Below, piece by piece: positions 1 to 8,328 of a DNA stretch of 64,000 nucleotides. Position 1 is the stretch's first letter. Each line of letters starts with the position of its first letter. Location: contig CAKOLH010000003.1 of NCBI GenBank assembly GCA_934096105.1, positions 16,735 to 80,734 on the forward strand. Direction: 5' to 3'. This DNA is from an uncultured Bacilli bacterium (GTDB taxonomy: Bacteria; Bacillota_I; Bacilli_A; RF39; UBA660). The notes beneath the pieces were generated by a model. It was not told the DNA's origin. It made no database searches and saw only the letters and a list, made by a program, of their open reading frames with translations. Both the position numbers and the translations under genes were made by a program.

Positions 1-233
1 ATGATATGGACTTTAACATAAACTATGGATTAAATTATTTTCCTAAAAAAGAATATCGTGGATTAAAATATAAGGAAGGATATTACGAATCAGTAGTAGT
101 AAGTATAGGCAAGGCAGAAGGAGACAATTGGTGGTGTGTATTGTTTCCTAACTTATGTTTAGTTGATTTGGAGACAAAAGACAATGTAGAATATAAATCT
201 TGGATAGTAGAAAAGATAAATAAAATATTTTAA
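1..233 (+). CDS. spoIIR: Stage II sporulation protein R (SpoIIR), C-terminal fragment
   Basis: The gene enters from the left edge; the reading frame begins at base 3 and ends at the stop at 231-233, so only about the last 76 residues are visible. The diagnostic stretch is GDNWWCVLFPNLCLVD, which matches the conserved C-terminal core of SpoIIR, the forespore-secreted signalling protein that triggers SpoIIGA cleavage of pro-SigmaE. The true start lies outside the window; the ATG at position 6 is an internal Met. With cwlD and sigK further on, it points to an endospore-forming lineage. The assignment rests on this one conserved block. Confidence 0.85.
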   Translation, partial: DMDFNINYGLNYFPKKEYRGLKYKEGYYESVVVSIGKAEGDNWWCVLFPNLCLVDLETKDNVEYKSWIVEKINKIF

Positions 234-267
234 TATCAAAAGCATACATTTAAATAGGTGATGATAC

Positions 268-801
268 TTGAAAATAATAACAATAATTTTAATTGCAATA
301 AGCCTATCAATGGATGCTTTTTCTTTGGCCTTAATATATGGTACACAGCCCATAACCAAAAGAGGAAAAATATTACTATCTATAATTGTAGGACTATACC
401 ATTTTATAATGCCCCTAATAGGATTAAGCATAGGTCTGTTTGTTACAAATAAAATAATAATAAATACCAACGTCCTAGTGGGTATAATCTTGTCATTAAT
501 AGCCATCGAGATGATAATATCAAGTTTTAAAGAAAAAGAAGAAAAATTTCTTCTAAGTATTCCGGGATATTTATTGTTTGGATTATCGGTAAGTATTGAT
601 AGTTTAACTACAGGAATAGGTTTCCCAGCAATAACAGATAAATATGTAATATCTGCTTTAATATTTTCCATAACAAGTTTATTATTTACATTTTTAGGAT
701 TAAATTTAGGAAATATATTAAATAAAAAATATGGTAAAATATCCACTATAATAGGAGGAATGATTCTTTTGATAATTGGCATATTATATATATTTAAATA
801 G
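268..801 (+). CDS. MntP/YtaF-like membrane cation exporter
   Basis: A 177-residue polytopic membrane protein with six predicted hydrophobic segments in two homologous halves. Each half carries an acidic helix motif: LSMDAFSLAL near the N terminus and SIDSLTTGIGF near residue 115, the repeat signature of the MntP manganese exporter and its sporulation paralogue YtaF. The start is TTG at 268, chosen because AGGTGATGAT at 255-264 is correctly placed for it, whereas the ATG at 258 is in another frame. It lies 34 bp after spoIIR and may share its transcript. YtaF is the likelier subtype in this sporulation context, but this cannot be settled here. Confidence 0.75.
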   Translation: MKIITIILIAISLSMDAFSLALIYGTQPITKRGKILLSIIVGLYHFIMPLIGLSIGLFVTNKIIINTNVLVGIILSLIAIEMIISSFKEKEEKFLLSIPGYLLFGLSVSIDSLTTGIGFPAITDKYVISALIFSITSLLFTFLGLNLGNILNKKYGKISTIIGGMILLIIGILYIFK

Positions 802-832
802 TGTAAAAATATGTAAATAAAATAATAAATAA

Positions 833-861
833 TTGACTAAAATCAAAATAGATATTAAAAT
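833..861 (+). promoter_or_regulatory. SigmaA-type promoter for murA
   Basis: TTGACT at 833-838, a 17-bp spacer, and TAAAAT at 856-861, about 20 bp before the murA start. Confidence 0.6.
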
Positions 862-882
862 GAAATTAGGAAGGAGTATCCT

Positions 883-2139
883 ATGAGTAAAATAAAAATA
901 GAAGGTGGCTATAAATTAACCGGAGAAATAGAAGTTAGTGGAGCTAAAAATAGCGCTGTAGCCTTAGTACCAGCAGCCATTCTTTGCGATGAAGAAGTGA
1001 CAATTAGTAATGTTCCAAATATTTCCGATATTGATTCACTTGAAGAAATATTAAATTATTTAAATGCCAAAATAACAAGAAAAGATGGAGTATTAACAAT
1101 TGATTCATCAAATATTATCAATAAAGAAATACCAGAAGAAATGTCTCAAAAATTAAGAGCATCATATTACTTCATGTCATCATTATTAGGAAAGTATAAA
1201 CATGTTGAAATGTATTTTCCAGGTGGATGTACAATAGGTGAGAGACCTATAGATCAAACTTTAAAAGCATATCGCGCTCTAGGAGCAGTAGTAATTGAAG
1301 AAGGAAATAGATATATAGTAGACGCCGAAGAGTTAAGAGGAGCCAAAATATACCTAGATATGCCAAGTGTAGGAGCAACAGTAAATACTATGCTTGCGGC
1401 AGTAAAAGCCAAAGGAAAAACAGTAATAGAAAATGTAGCTAAAGAGCCAGAAATAGTAAATGTAGCAACATTTTTAAATAATATGGGAGCAAAAATAAAA
1501 GGAGCCGGAACAAATGTAATCACCATAACTGGTGTAGACTATCTACATAAGTCGTTTCATGAAGTAATACCAGATCGTATTGAAGCAGGAACATACGTAA
1601 TAATTGGCGCACTTCTTGGAGAAAATCTAACAATTAAAAATCTAATACCTTCACACATCGAATCACTAACATCAAAATTAATTGAAGCTGGTGTGGAAAT
1701 GAGCATAAGTGAAGATTCAATAACAATAGAAAAGGCAAATATAAACAAATATAAAGCAGTAGGTATAAAAACATTACCATATCCCGGTTTTCCAACAGAT
1801 CTTCAGCAACCATTAATACCATTTCTAACACAATGTCATGGAATAAGTACGGTAGAAGAAACTATATGGGAAAATAGGTTCCAAAATGTTTATGATACCA
1901 ATCGTATGGGAGCAAATATAATTGTTAAAGACAATAGAATAGCTAAAATAAAAGGAGTTACAAAATTAACTGGTAAAAATGTAACTGCAACCGATCTTCG
2001 CGGAGGAGCCTCAATGTTAATATGTGGATTAATCGCAGATGGTGTAACAACAATAGATAACATAAAGTATATTTTAAGAGGATATGATGATATCTGCGGT
2101 AAACTATCAAAAGTAGGTGCTAAAATAGAGTTGATATAA
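883..2139 (+). CDS. murA: UDP-N-acetylglucosamine 1-carboxyvinyltransferase
   Basis: 418 residues, the usual length for MurA, the cytoplasmic enzyme that transfers enolpyruvate from PEP to UDP-GlcNAc in the first committed step of peptidoglycan synthesis. It has the N-terminal GAKNSA motif with the PEP-binding Lys and the loop PGGCTIGERPIDQ, in which Cys116 is the fosfomycin-target cysteine, so the enzyme should be fosfomycin-sensitive. The RRPxD-like IPDRIEAGTY block and C-terminal DLRGGASM are intact. The start has AGGAAGGAG about 8 bp upstream. Firmicutes often carry two paralogues (murA, murZ); which one this is cannot be decided from the window. Confidence 0.95.
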   Translation: MSKIKIEGGYKLTGEIEVSGAKNSAVALVPAAILCDEEVTISNVPNISDIDSLEEILNYLNAKITRKDGVLTIDSSNIINKEIPEEMSQKLRASYYFMSSLLGKYKHVEMYFPGGCTIGERPIDQTLKAYRALGAVVIEEGNRYIVDAEELRGAKIYLDMPSVGATVNTMLAAVKAKGKTVIENVAKEPEIVNVATFLNNMGAKIKGAGTNVITITGVDYLHKSFHEVIPDRIEAGTYVIIGALLGENLTIKNLIPSHIESLTSKLIEAGVEMSISEDSITIEKANINKYKAVGIKTLPYPGFPTDLQQPLIPFLTQCHGISTVEETIWENRFQNVYDTNRMGANIIVKDNRIAKIKGVTKLTGKNVTATDLRGGASMLICGLIADGVTTIDNIKYILRGYDDICGKLSKVGAKIELI

Positions 2140-2160
2140 ATATACTAAAGTAGGTGAACT

Positions 2161-2844
2161 ATGAAAAAAGTATTTTTAATATTAACTCTTTTTCTATCGT
2201 GCTATTTTGTATATTCTAAAACAGAGGGAAACAAAAAAAATTATTTAGTAATTGGAGATTCAATATCCAAAGGGATAAATGAGTATGGCATTACATCTTA
2301 TGGTTATAGTGATTTTACAAAAGATTTCTTAGAAGAAAAACATTTATTAAAAAATTATAATAATACATTTACGAATGTTGATTATAGTGTATCAGATATA
2401 GTAAATATTTTGGAATATAACAAAAGTAAAAATGGTGTTACACTAAATAGACTAATTAAAGAAGCAGACATAATTACAATGTCTATAGGAATACAAGAAA
2501 TCTATTATAAAATAGATAAAAACAATCAAAATATATATACATATATTGATAATATGATAAACAATTATAATAAAATATTAAATTATATTAATAAATTTCA
2601 TCATGATAAAGTATATATATTAGGATATTACAGTATATCAAACAATAATAGTGATATTATAAACTATGCCAATTATAAATTAAGTGCTTTAGTTAAGAAA
2701 TATAACTATATATACATAGATTTATCTAAAATATTAGATAATAACCCCACATATATTAGTCAAAATAATAATAATTATTTACCAAATATTAAAGGTTATC
2801 AAAAAATTTCACAAATAATAGTTGAAAATTTAAAAAATAACTGA
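2161..2844 (+). CDS. Secreted SGNH/GDSL-like protein, catalytic Asp-His motif apparently lost
   Basis: 227 residues with an N-terminal signal segment (MKKVFLILTLFLSCYFVYS), so extracytoplasmic. Block I is VIGDSISKGI, carrying the GDS nucleophile of SGNH hydrolases, and a SIGIQE segment stands where block III (GxND) would be. The C-terminal block that normally reads DxxHPNxxGY here reads NNYLPNIKGYQ: the fold-defining PN..GY is kept, but the positions of catalytic Asp and His are Asn and Leu. It follows murA by 21 bp and is probably co-transcribed. It may be a degenerate hydrolase or a binding protein; substrate unknown. Confidence 0.65.
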   Translation: MKKVFLILTLFLSCYFVYSKTEGNKKNYLVIGDSISKGINEYGITSYGYSDFTKDFLEEKHLLKNYNNTFTNVDYSVSDIVNILEYNKSKNGVTLNRLIKEADIITMSIGIQEIYYKIDKNNQNIYTYIDNMINNYNKILNYINKFHHDKVYILGYYSISNNNSDIINYANYKLSALVKKYNYIYIDLSKILDNNPTYISQNNNNYLPNIKGYQKISQIIVENLKNN

Positions 2845-2850
2845 TATAAT
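2822..2850 (+). promoter_or_regulatory. Promoter for rpmE
   Basis: TTGAAA at 2822-2827, 17-bp spacer, TATAAT at 2845-2850. Downstream, a small ATGAC/GTCAT hairpin with a T5 loop (2871-2885) precedes the ribosome binding site and could be a leader structure. Confidence 0.65.
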
Positions 2851-2905
2851 ATACCATGTAATTTTATTACTATGACTTTTTGTCATGGCGGAAGGAGAGA
2901 TAATA

Positions 2906-3115
2906 ATGAAAAAGAATATTCATCCAAATTATGTAAAAGCTACTGTTACTTGTGCTTGTGGAAATACTTTTGAAACAGAATCAACAAAAGAAAATATTCA
3001 AGTTGAAGTATGTTCTAAATGCCATCCATTCTATACAGGAAAGCAAAGTACAGCATCTAAAAAAGGACAAGTTGAAAAATTCAACAAGAAATTTGGTTTT
3101 AGTACAGAAAAATAA
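2906..3115 (+). CDS. rpmE: 50S ribosomal protein bL31
   Basis: 69 residues beginning [10 protein letters not shown]. It carries the zinc-binding cysteines of the C+ type of bL31: CAC near residue 16 and CSKC near residue 37, followed by the family signature HPFYTGKQ. The ATG at 2906 is chosen over the upstream in-frame ATG at 2885 because GGAGAGAT sits just before it and the extra seven residues are foreign to the family. It is monocistronic, with its own promoter and terminator. The zinc-containing form implies growth without severe zinc limitation; no C- paralogue is seen here. Confidence 0.97.
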   Translation: MKKNIHPNYVKATVTCACGNTFETESTKENIQVEVCSKCHPFYTGKQSTASKKGQVEKFNKKFGFSTEK

Positions 3116-3138
3116 TGTGATAAACTCACATTTTTTTA
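3114..3138 (+). terminator. Intrinsic terminator of rpmE
   Basis: Perfect 7-bp stem AATGTGA/TCACATT with a 5-nt loop, followed by a T run; it overlaps the stop codon. Confidence 0.85.
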
Positions 3139-3265
3139 TTTGCCAAAAAATTAACTTTTTGTTAACAAAGAACATTTGATTTAGTAAAAAAGATTTTTAA
3201 TACAAAAATAGAAGTAATTATTTTTAAAAAATAAAAATGGCAAAAAATTTAATTTAAAATAATAG

Positions 3266-3295
3266 TTGCAACAAACTGATTTTATGTGTTATAAT
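3266..3295 (+). promoter_or_regulatory. Promoter for the ltaS-agrA-agrC operon
   Basis: TTGCAA at 3266-3271, 18-bp spacer, TATAAT at 3290-3295, followed by GAAGTGAT as ribosome binding site for the ATG at 3314. Confidence 0.7.
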
Positions 3296-3313
3296 ACCCT
3301 TGAAGTGATGAAA

Positions 3314-5290
3314 ATGTCAAAATTAAACAAGAAAAAAATTAAAGATAAATTTATGAAAGTGAAAAGCGACTATTTATTAGTGGTTTCTTTTATCATAACC
3401 AACTTAATAAATGGCCTTATATTAAGGGGAGTAACAGTAAAAAACGTATTTAGTTTACCACCATTATTTATAGATTTAGGATTATTAATACTTATCTCTT
3501 TAGTGTCATTAGCATTTAAAAGAAGAAACAGAATAAAATATTTTATGACAATGTCCGTAATATTAACACTGGTATGCTTAATAAATAGCATATATTATCA
3601 TTACTATAGTTCATTTGCTTCGGTAGCATTACTATCTAATCTCGTATATGCCAAAGATGTTGGAAATGCAATATTTGAAAATGTATTAAAACCAGTGGAC
3701 CTAATATATATTTGGTGCCCAGTAGCATTTTACCTTTCTTACTATTTCTTAAACAAAAAGAAGTATTTTAGTAAAGAAATAAAAGCAAATAAAAAGCTAG
3801 TAACATCATCTGTTATTGCAACATTATCATTTTGGGCTTTAGCCACAATAATTATGCCACTTAGTGCATGGGGCAGTTTCTATAAGTTGTGGAATAGAGA
3901 ATCCGTTGTAATAAATTATGGAATATATATATATCAAATAGATGATATAATACAGAGTATATCTCCACGAATAAATTCGGCATTCGGCCATGATAAAGCA
4001 TTAAAACAAACAAAAGATTATTATGAAGAAAACAAATATAAAAAAGTAGAAAATGAATATACAAACATTTTTGAAGGTAAAAATGTTATAGTAATACATG
4101 CTGAAAGTATGCAAGAGTTTACTATGGAATTATCATTTAACAATAAAGAAGTAACTCCAAATTTAAATAGATTAAGTAAAGAAGGTATATTCTTTAGTAA
4201 CTTTTATTCACAAGTCGGTGTTGGCACAAGTTCGGATTCAGAATTCACGTTTAATACTTCTCTTATGCCATCAACCAAGGGAACAGTATTTGTAAACTTC
4301 TTTGATAGAGAGTATATCTCAATACCAAAGTTATTAAAAGAGAAAGGCTATTACACATATAGTATGCACGCCAATACTGGAGAGTTCTGGAATAGAAACA
4401 TCATGCATCAAAGTTTAGGGTATGATAAATTTTATAGCAAAGATTCATATGTTATAGATGAGACAATAGGTCTTGGCTTATCAGATAAGTCATTCTTTAG
4501 TCAATCAGTGGGCATTATGAAAGAAATAAAGACAAATGAAGGAACCCCATCTTATGCAACATTAATAATGCTGTCTAATCATACCCCATTTAGTGATTTA
4601 GAATTAATGCCAGAGTATCCAACAACGATTGATGTAGAGCTAGATAATCAAACAATAACAAGAGAATATTTAAATGGTACTAAGTTGGGTAATTATATAA
4701 GATCGGTACACTATGCAGATGAAGCTATAGGAGAATTTATAAATAAACTTGATAGTGAAGGATTACTTGATAATACAGTTTTAGTAATATATGGTGACCA
4801 TGATGCTAGAATGGATAAAGAAGAGTTCAATTTACTTTATAATTACGATCCAATTAATGATAGAGTAAAAAAAGAAACAGATGAAGGATATATATCCTTT
4901 AGTGACTATAATTATGAATTAAATAGAAAAGTACCATTTATAATTTGGACAAAAGATAAAGAATTTAATAACACAGTTAATACCCCTATGGGAATGATAG
5001 ATGTACTTCCTACATTAGGAAATATGCTTGGAATACATAGTGATTATCAACTTGGTAATGATATTTTTAATCTAAAAGACAACATAGTAACATTTATAGA
5101 TGGTTCATATCTAACATCGAATATATATTATAGTGCTCCAAAAGGAGAAATATATCCAATAAGTAATGAACCTATAACAGAAAAATACATACAAAATGGA
5201 ATAAAACATTCATCAGATTTAATAGATATATCAAATGATATAATTTCTTATGACTTAATAAAAGAATTAAAAGAGGAAAAAAATAACTAG
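3314..5290 (+). CDS. ltaS: Lipoteichoic acid synthase-like sulfatase-fold enzyme
   Basis: 658 residues: about five N-terminal membrane helices (residues 20-190), then an extracellular sulfatase-fold domain. LtaS polymerises glycerol phosphate from phosphatidylglycerol onto a glycolipid anchor. Metal and nucleophile motifs are visible: HAES near 262-265, VGVGTSSDSE with the catalytic Thr near 305, SMHANTGEFWNR, and GDHDARM near 500. The start at 3314 is set by GAAGTGATG just upstream; longer readings would run into the promoter. agrA starts 15 bp after its stop, so it is probably the first gene of the agr operon, an unusual association of a cell-envelope polymerase with quorum sensing. A related phosphoglycerol transferase role cannot be excluded. 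Confidence 0.85.
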   Translation: MSKLNKKKIKDKFMKVKSDYLLVVSFIITNLINGLILRGVTVKNVFSLPPLFIDLGLLILISLVSLAFKRRNRIKYFMTMSVILTLVCLINSIYYHYYSSFASVALLSNLVYAKDVGNAIFENVLKPVDLIYIWCPVAFYLSYYFLNKKKYFSKEIKANKKLVTSSVIATLSFWALATIIMPLSAWGSFYKLWNRESVVINYGIYIYQIDDIIQSISPRINSAFGHDKALKQTKDYYEENKYKKVENEYTNIFEGKNVIVIHAESMQEFTMELSFNNKEVTPNLNRLSKEGIFFSNFYSQVGVGTSSDSEFTFNTSLMPSTKGTVFVNFFDREYISIPKLLKEKGYYTYSMHANTGEFWNRNIMHQSLGYDKFYSKDSYVIDETIGLGLSDKSFFSQSVGIMKEIKTNEGTPSYATLIMLSNHTPFSDLELMPEYPTTIDVELDNQTITREYLNGTKLGNYIRSVHYADEAIGEFINKLDSEGLLDNTVLVIYGDHDARMDKEEFNLLYNYDPINDRVKKETDEGYISFSDYNYELNRKVPFIIWTKDKEFNNTVNTPMGMIDVLPTLGNMLGIHSDYQLGNDIFNLKDNIVTFIDGSYLTSNIYYSAPKGEIYPISNEPITEKYIQNGIKHSSDLIDISNDIISYDLIKELKEEKNN

Positions 5291-5305
5291 AAAGAAGTGG
5301 AAGAA

Positions 5306-6028
5306 ATGATTAAGTTTGTAATTTGTGAAGATAGTGATGAAGCATTAGAAACTGCTAGCAAATATGTAGTAAAAGCATTAATGAATTATGATATTGAATA
5401 TAAAATATTAAAATTTAATGAGTATAATAATAAGTTTAAAAAGGTAATGAATGATGATACTGATATAAAGATATATATTCTAGATATAGAATTACCAACA
5501 ATAAGTGGGTTAGAAATAGCATCTGAAATAAGAGAGATAGATGATGAAAGTACAATAATATTTGTTACTGCCCATTCAGAATGTAAAAATGATATATTCT
5601 ATTCACGACTTGGTGCAATAGATTTTATATCAAAATATAATAGATATGAAGAAAGACTTGCTGAAACAATAATTTATGTAATAGACAATATGTATAAGAA
5701 AAAAGTATTAAGCTTTACATATAATCAAGTTCAAACAAAACTTAGATATAAAGAAATAAACTTTATAGAGAAAGCAACATCTCAGAATAAATGTATAATA
5801 CACGAAGTAAGTGGAGAGCAAAAATATATAACCACATCTATAATAAAACTAAAAAGTAAATTAAAGCCAATGTTCTATCAAACTCATAAGTCATGCCTTG
5901 TTAACTTAGATAATGTTAGAGAAGTAGACTATTCAACATCCACAATATATTTTAAAAATGGAGAGACAACAAATCTAATTTCACCAGCATCAAGAAAGGG
6001 ATTGAAGAAATATGTTGGAGAGTTTTAA
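5306..6028 (+). CDS. agrA: AgrA-type LytTR response regulator
   Basis: 240 residues. The receiver domain (1-120) has the acidic pocket CEDSD near residue 8 and the phosphoacceptor Asp60 in ILDIELP. The C-terminal LytTR DNA-binding domain (about 140-238) contains the typical FIEKATSQNKCIIH and YQTHKSCLVNLDNV stretches. The start ATG at 5306 is preferred to an in-frame GTG at 5297 because AAGAAGTGG supplies the ribosome binding site and MIKFVICEDS is the usual start of the fold. It overlaps agrC by 17 nt. It is expected to activate the divergent-strand agrBD promoter when the peptide accumulates. Confidence 0.88.
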   Translation: MIKFVICEDSDEALETASKYVVKALMNYDIEYKILKFNEYNNKFKKVMNDDTDIKIYILDIELPTISGLEIASEIREIDDESTIIFVTAHSECKNDIFYSRLGAIDFISKYNRYEERLAETIIYVIDNMYKKKVLSFTYNQVQTKLRYKEINFIEKATSQNKCIIHEVSGEQKYITTSIIKLKSKLKPMFYQTHKSCLVNLDNVREVDYSTSTIYFKNGETTNLISPASRKGLKKYVGEF

Positions 6029-7328
6029 ACTATTATTAAGTAGTACATTATTAATATTAACCATTTACATTTTTGGAAGAATAATTATAGTAAATCGTAG
6101 ACATAAAAAAATAATAATAGACATATTAATATTATTAGGCTTTATATTGTTAAATATTCTTGTATTTAAATACACAAAAGGTACAATAAAAACCATAACT
6201 ACATGTTTTCTATATGCATTACTATTGTTTTCACTATTTAAGATCAAATTAAGCAAATCAATCTTCACTTCAATAGTTTATATAATTATGTCTGTTATAC
6301 CAGATTTAATAGTAACACTTGGAGTAATATTAATTGTTGGAAAAGAATATTTTTATGAAAAACTTGCTGGTAGCATGTTAAGTAATATATTAGTTTGTGT
6401 ATTAATTATAGTTATAACAGTTATTTTGAAGAAATTACTAAGAAAACTGATAAATTACAAATTATCTGAGAGCAAAAAAATTGTTGTTATATCAATATTA
6501 GCAATTATTTTTACTGCCACATTCTTTTATAAGTTTGCAACGGGTTATAAATTAAATCAAAATGTATTATTATATTTGATTGCTATGTTTGCTTTTATAA
6601 TTATACTATTTACATTATTTAAACAAAGGATGGATAATGAAAATGTATCTAAAAAGTATGATGAACTACTTGATGTAATGAAAAATTATGAAAATGATAT
6701 TGAAGAACAAAGAACATTAAGACATGAAACTAAAAATGAGTTTGCAACAATTAAATGTAAGATACAAGATAAAGAAGATGATAAGTCTATAATTGAATAT
6801 ATAGATAGTGTCATTGGTGATAAATGCAAAGCCAGTAGTACAAAATATTCTAAATTTAAGTATTTGCCATCAAATGGTTTAAAAGGCTTCTTCTATTATA
6901 AATTTATCGAAGCTGAAAAGAAGGAAATAAATGTATCAGTAAACATATCTAAGCAAATTGAAAATTCGTTTCTAAAAGATATTGATACCAAAGATTTTAA
7001 AGATTTAGTCAGAATTATTGGTGTTTACTTAGATAATGCTATTGAAGCTAGTTCTTCATCAAAAGATAAAAAACTTGGAATAGAAATGTATTTAATTAAA
7101 GAAAAGATAGAAATAATTATTACAAATACTTTTAATAATGAAATTAATCTAGATAAATTAGGTAAAGAATCATTTAGTACTAAAGGCAAAAATAGAGGAC
7201 ATGGATTATTATTAGTAAAGAAAATATTAAGCGAAAATGATATATTTGAAGCTAAAAATGAAGTAAGAGGTAATATTTATATTCAAACTTTAAAAATAAA
7301 TAATAATAAAAAGAATTATGATGAATAG
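6012..7328 (+). CDS. agrC: AgrC-type membrane sensor histidine kinase
   Basis: 438 residues. The first about 200 form a six-helix membrane sensor, as in AgrC peptide receptors. The cytoplasmic half has the unorthodox H-box RTLRHETKNE (His238), an N-box YLDNAIEAS, and a glycine-rich ATP-binding segment GKNRGHGLLLVKK, the HPK10 arrangement typical of AgrC. It begins inside the end of agrA and ends 28 bp from the end of agrD on the other strand, so sensor and signal genes converge. The expected ligand is the cyclic peptide from agrD. Sequence does not show ligand specificity. Confidence 0.85.
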   Translation: MLESFKLLLSSTLLILTIYIFGRIIIVNRRHKKIIIDILILLGFILLNILVFKYTKGTIKTITTCFLYALLLFSLFKIKLSKSIFTSIVYIIMSVIPDLIVTLGVILIVGKEYFYEKLAGSMLSNILVCVLIIVITVILKKLLRKLINYKLSESKKIVVISILAIIFTATFFYKFATGYKLNQNVLLYLIAMFAFIIILFTLFKQRMDNENVSKKYDELLDVMKNYENDIEEQRTLRHETKNEFATIKCKIQDKEDDKSIIEYIDSVIGDKCKASSTKYSKFKYLPSNGLKGFFYYKFIEAEKKEINVSVNISKQIENSFLKDIDTKDFKDLVRIIGVYLDNAIEASSSSKDKKLGIEMYLIKEKIEIIITNTFNNEINLDKLGKESFSTKGKNRGHGLLLVKKILSENDIFEAKNEVRGNIYIQTLKINNNKKNYDE

Positions 7329-7356
7329 TCATAGTTCTTTTCATAAGTTGTAAATG

Positions 7357-7470
7357 CTATTTGATTAAAGACTTTGGCATTTTAGGCTCATCAGCAAGCC
7401 ATATCCAACAAGCTTTAGAACCAGTTGAAGCAGCTAAAGAACCAATCCAAGATAAAAATGATGCAAACAT
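7357..7470 (-). CDS. agrD: AgrD-like autoinducing peptide precursor
   Basis: A 37-codon gene on the minus strand, directly after agrB. It starts with an amphipathic leader (MFASFLSWIGSLAAS), then TGSKACWIWLA, then the charged tail DEPKMPKSLIK. This is the AgrD layout: leader, core with one Cys, and a C-terminal recognition tail (compare DEVEVPKEL in Staphylococcus aureus). The Cys should form the thiolactone ring with Leu or Ala, giving a CWIWL or CWIWLA macrocycle rich in Trp; which residue closes it is not decidable by eye. AAGGAGGT at 7481-7488 is spaced 10 nt from the ATG at 7470. AgrB, on the same strand, would process and export it. Confidence 0.85.
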   Translation of the reverse strand: MFASFLSWIGSLAASTGSKACWIWLADEPKMPKSLIK

Positions 7471-7505
7471 AATACTACATACCTCCTTATTTATATTTTT
7501 CCATA

Positions 7506-8114
7506 TTAACTATAAGACTCATTATATGTTTTATAGTTGTTATATGGTAAATGAAACATCCTATAAGTTAATGGATGTATCATTAACATTGAATCCAAAA
7601 GCCCCAAACTTAAAGCAGTACTAATATTACTATCTTTTAATACAATAATCATTATTAAGAATATTGAACTATTAATAACTGTTATAATCTTATAAATTTT
7701 TCTTTTTTTTACATTAACTAAAGGTCTTTTATATGTATCAGCAGGAGCATAAATAACTAGAAATATATAAGATATAGCTCCAATAAATGCTTTAACATAA
7801 AAACTAATATTTACATATTTAAATAGCAGTGCTCCACCAATGAAGAGAGTAATTGATATTATGTAGCATTGCCAACTTTCTTTAGCATGCATGCCAAATG
7901 CAGTGGTTCTGATAACATTATATAGTATCATAATGATTATCATTTCTTTAAATACTTTCAGAAGCAAAGCAATCAAAGAAATAACAATAGTTTTAGTAAT
8001 CATAATATATAGAGATTCCAGACCATATTCTATAATTTCAAGTCTATCATCATCATAATTAGGATATTTAATTTTGATAGACTTTATGGTATTTTCTAAA
8101 AATTTCTTTCTCAT
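7506..8114 (-). CDS. agrB: AgrB-type peptide-processing membrane protease
   Basis: 202 residues with four to six hydrophobic helices. The cysteine-protease dyad of the AgrB family is visible as FGMHAKESWQC: His76 and Cys83, seven residues apart as in staphylococcal AgrB (H77/C84). AgrB cleaves the AgrD C-terminal tail and forms the thiolactone. AAGGT lies just before the ATG at 8114. agrD starts 35 bp after its stop. Gene order agrB-agrD is the normal one, but here the pair faces agrA-agrC instead of preceding them. Confidence 0.88.
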   Translation of the reverse strand: MRKKFLENTIKSIKIKYPNYDDDRLEIIEYGLESLYIMITKTIVISLIALLLKVFKEMIIIMILYNVIRTTAFGMHAKESWQCYIISITLFIGGALLFKYVNISFYVKAFIGAISYIFLVIYAPADTYKRPLVNVKKRKIYKIITVINSSIFLIMIIVLKDSNISTALSLGLLDSMLMIHPLTYRMFHLPYNNYKTYNESYS

Positions 8115-8130
8115 ACCTTATCACGCTTTA

Positions 8131-8136
8131 ATTATA
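8131..8136 (-). promoter_or_regulatory. Minus-10 element of agrB-agrD
   Basis: TATAAT read on the minus strand, 17 bp before the agrB start codon. No recognisable -35 hexamer stands at the right spacing, as expected for an activator-dependent agr promoter (inference). Confidence 0.5.
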
Positions 8137-8202
8137 TCATTCTATTATTATTAATCTTTTAATAAATAGTTTACACTTTTAAAGGATAACGAAACATATA
8201 AT

Positions 8203-8222
8203 TTGGTTAACAACCAGTTAAT
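8203..8222. promoter_or_regulatory. Candidate regulator site between agrB and the EIIB-like gene
   Basis: Contains GGTTAACAACC, an inverted repeat, followed by AGTTAA; the GTTAA cores are 11 bp apart. LytTR regulators bind GTT-containing repeats, but the canonical spacing is about 21 bp and the site is about 70 bp upstream of the agrB -10, so the AgrA assignment is speculative. Confidence 0.25.
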
Positions 8223-8277
8223 CAAATTTTGATGTCAGAAAGACAAAACTTATGAAAATAAAAATCTAGCATAATAC

Positions 8278-8306
8278 TTGTTATAAATAAAAAAAAATAG
8301 TATAAT
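8278..8306 (+). promoter_or_regulatory. Promoter of the EIIB-like gene
   Basis: TTGTTA at 8278-8283, 17-bp spacer, TATAAT at 8301-8306; GAGGTGA follows as ribosome binding site. Confidence 0.65.
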
Positions 8307-8328
8307 GTAATAGAGGTGAAAAGATAAA

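Noticed and set aside
159..782. 207-codon minus-strand ORF over the MntP-like gene
   Set aside because: Shadow of a membrane protein gene whose + strand reading has paired family motifs and a ribosome binding site.
7361..7624. 87-codon + strand ORF between agrC and agrB
   Set aside because: It is antisense to agrD and the end of agrB, has no proper ribosome binding site, and its composition is explained by the minus-strand genes.
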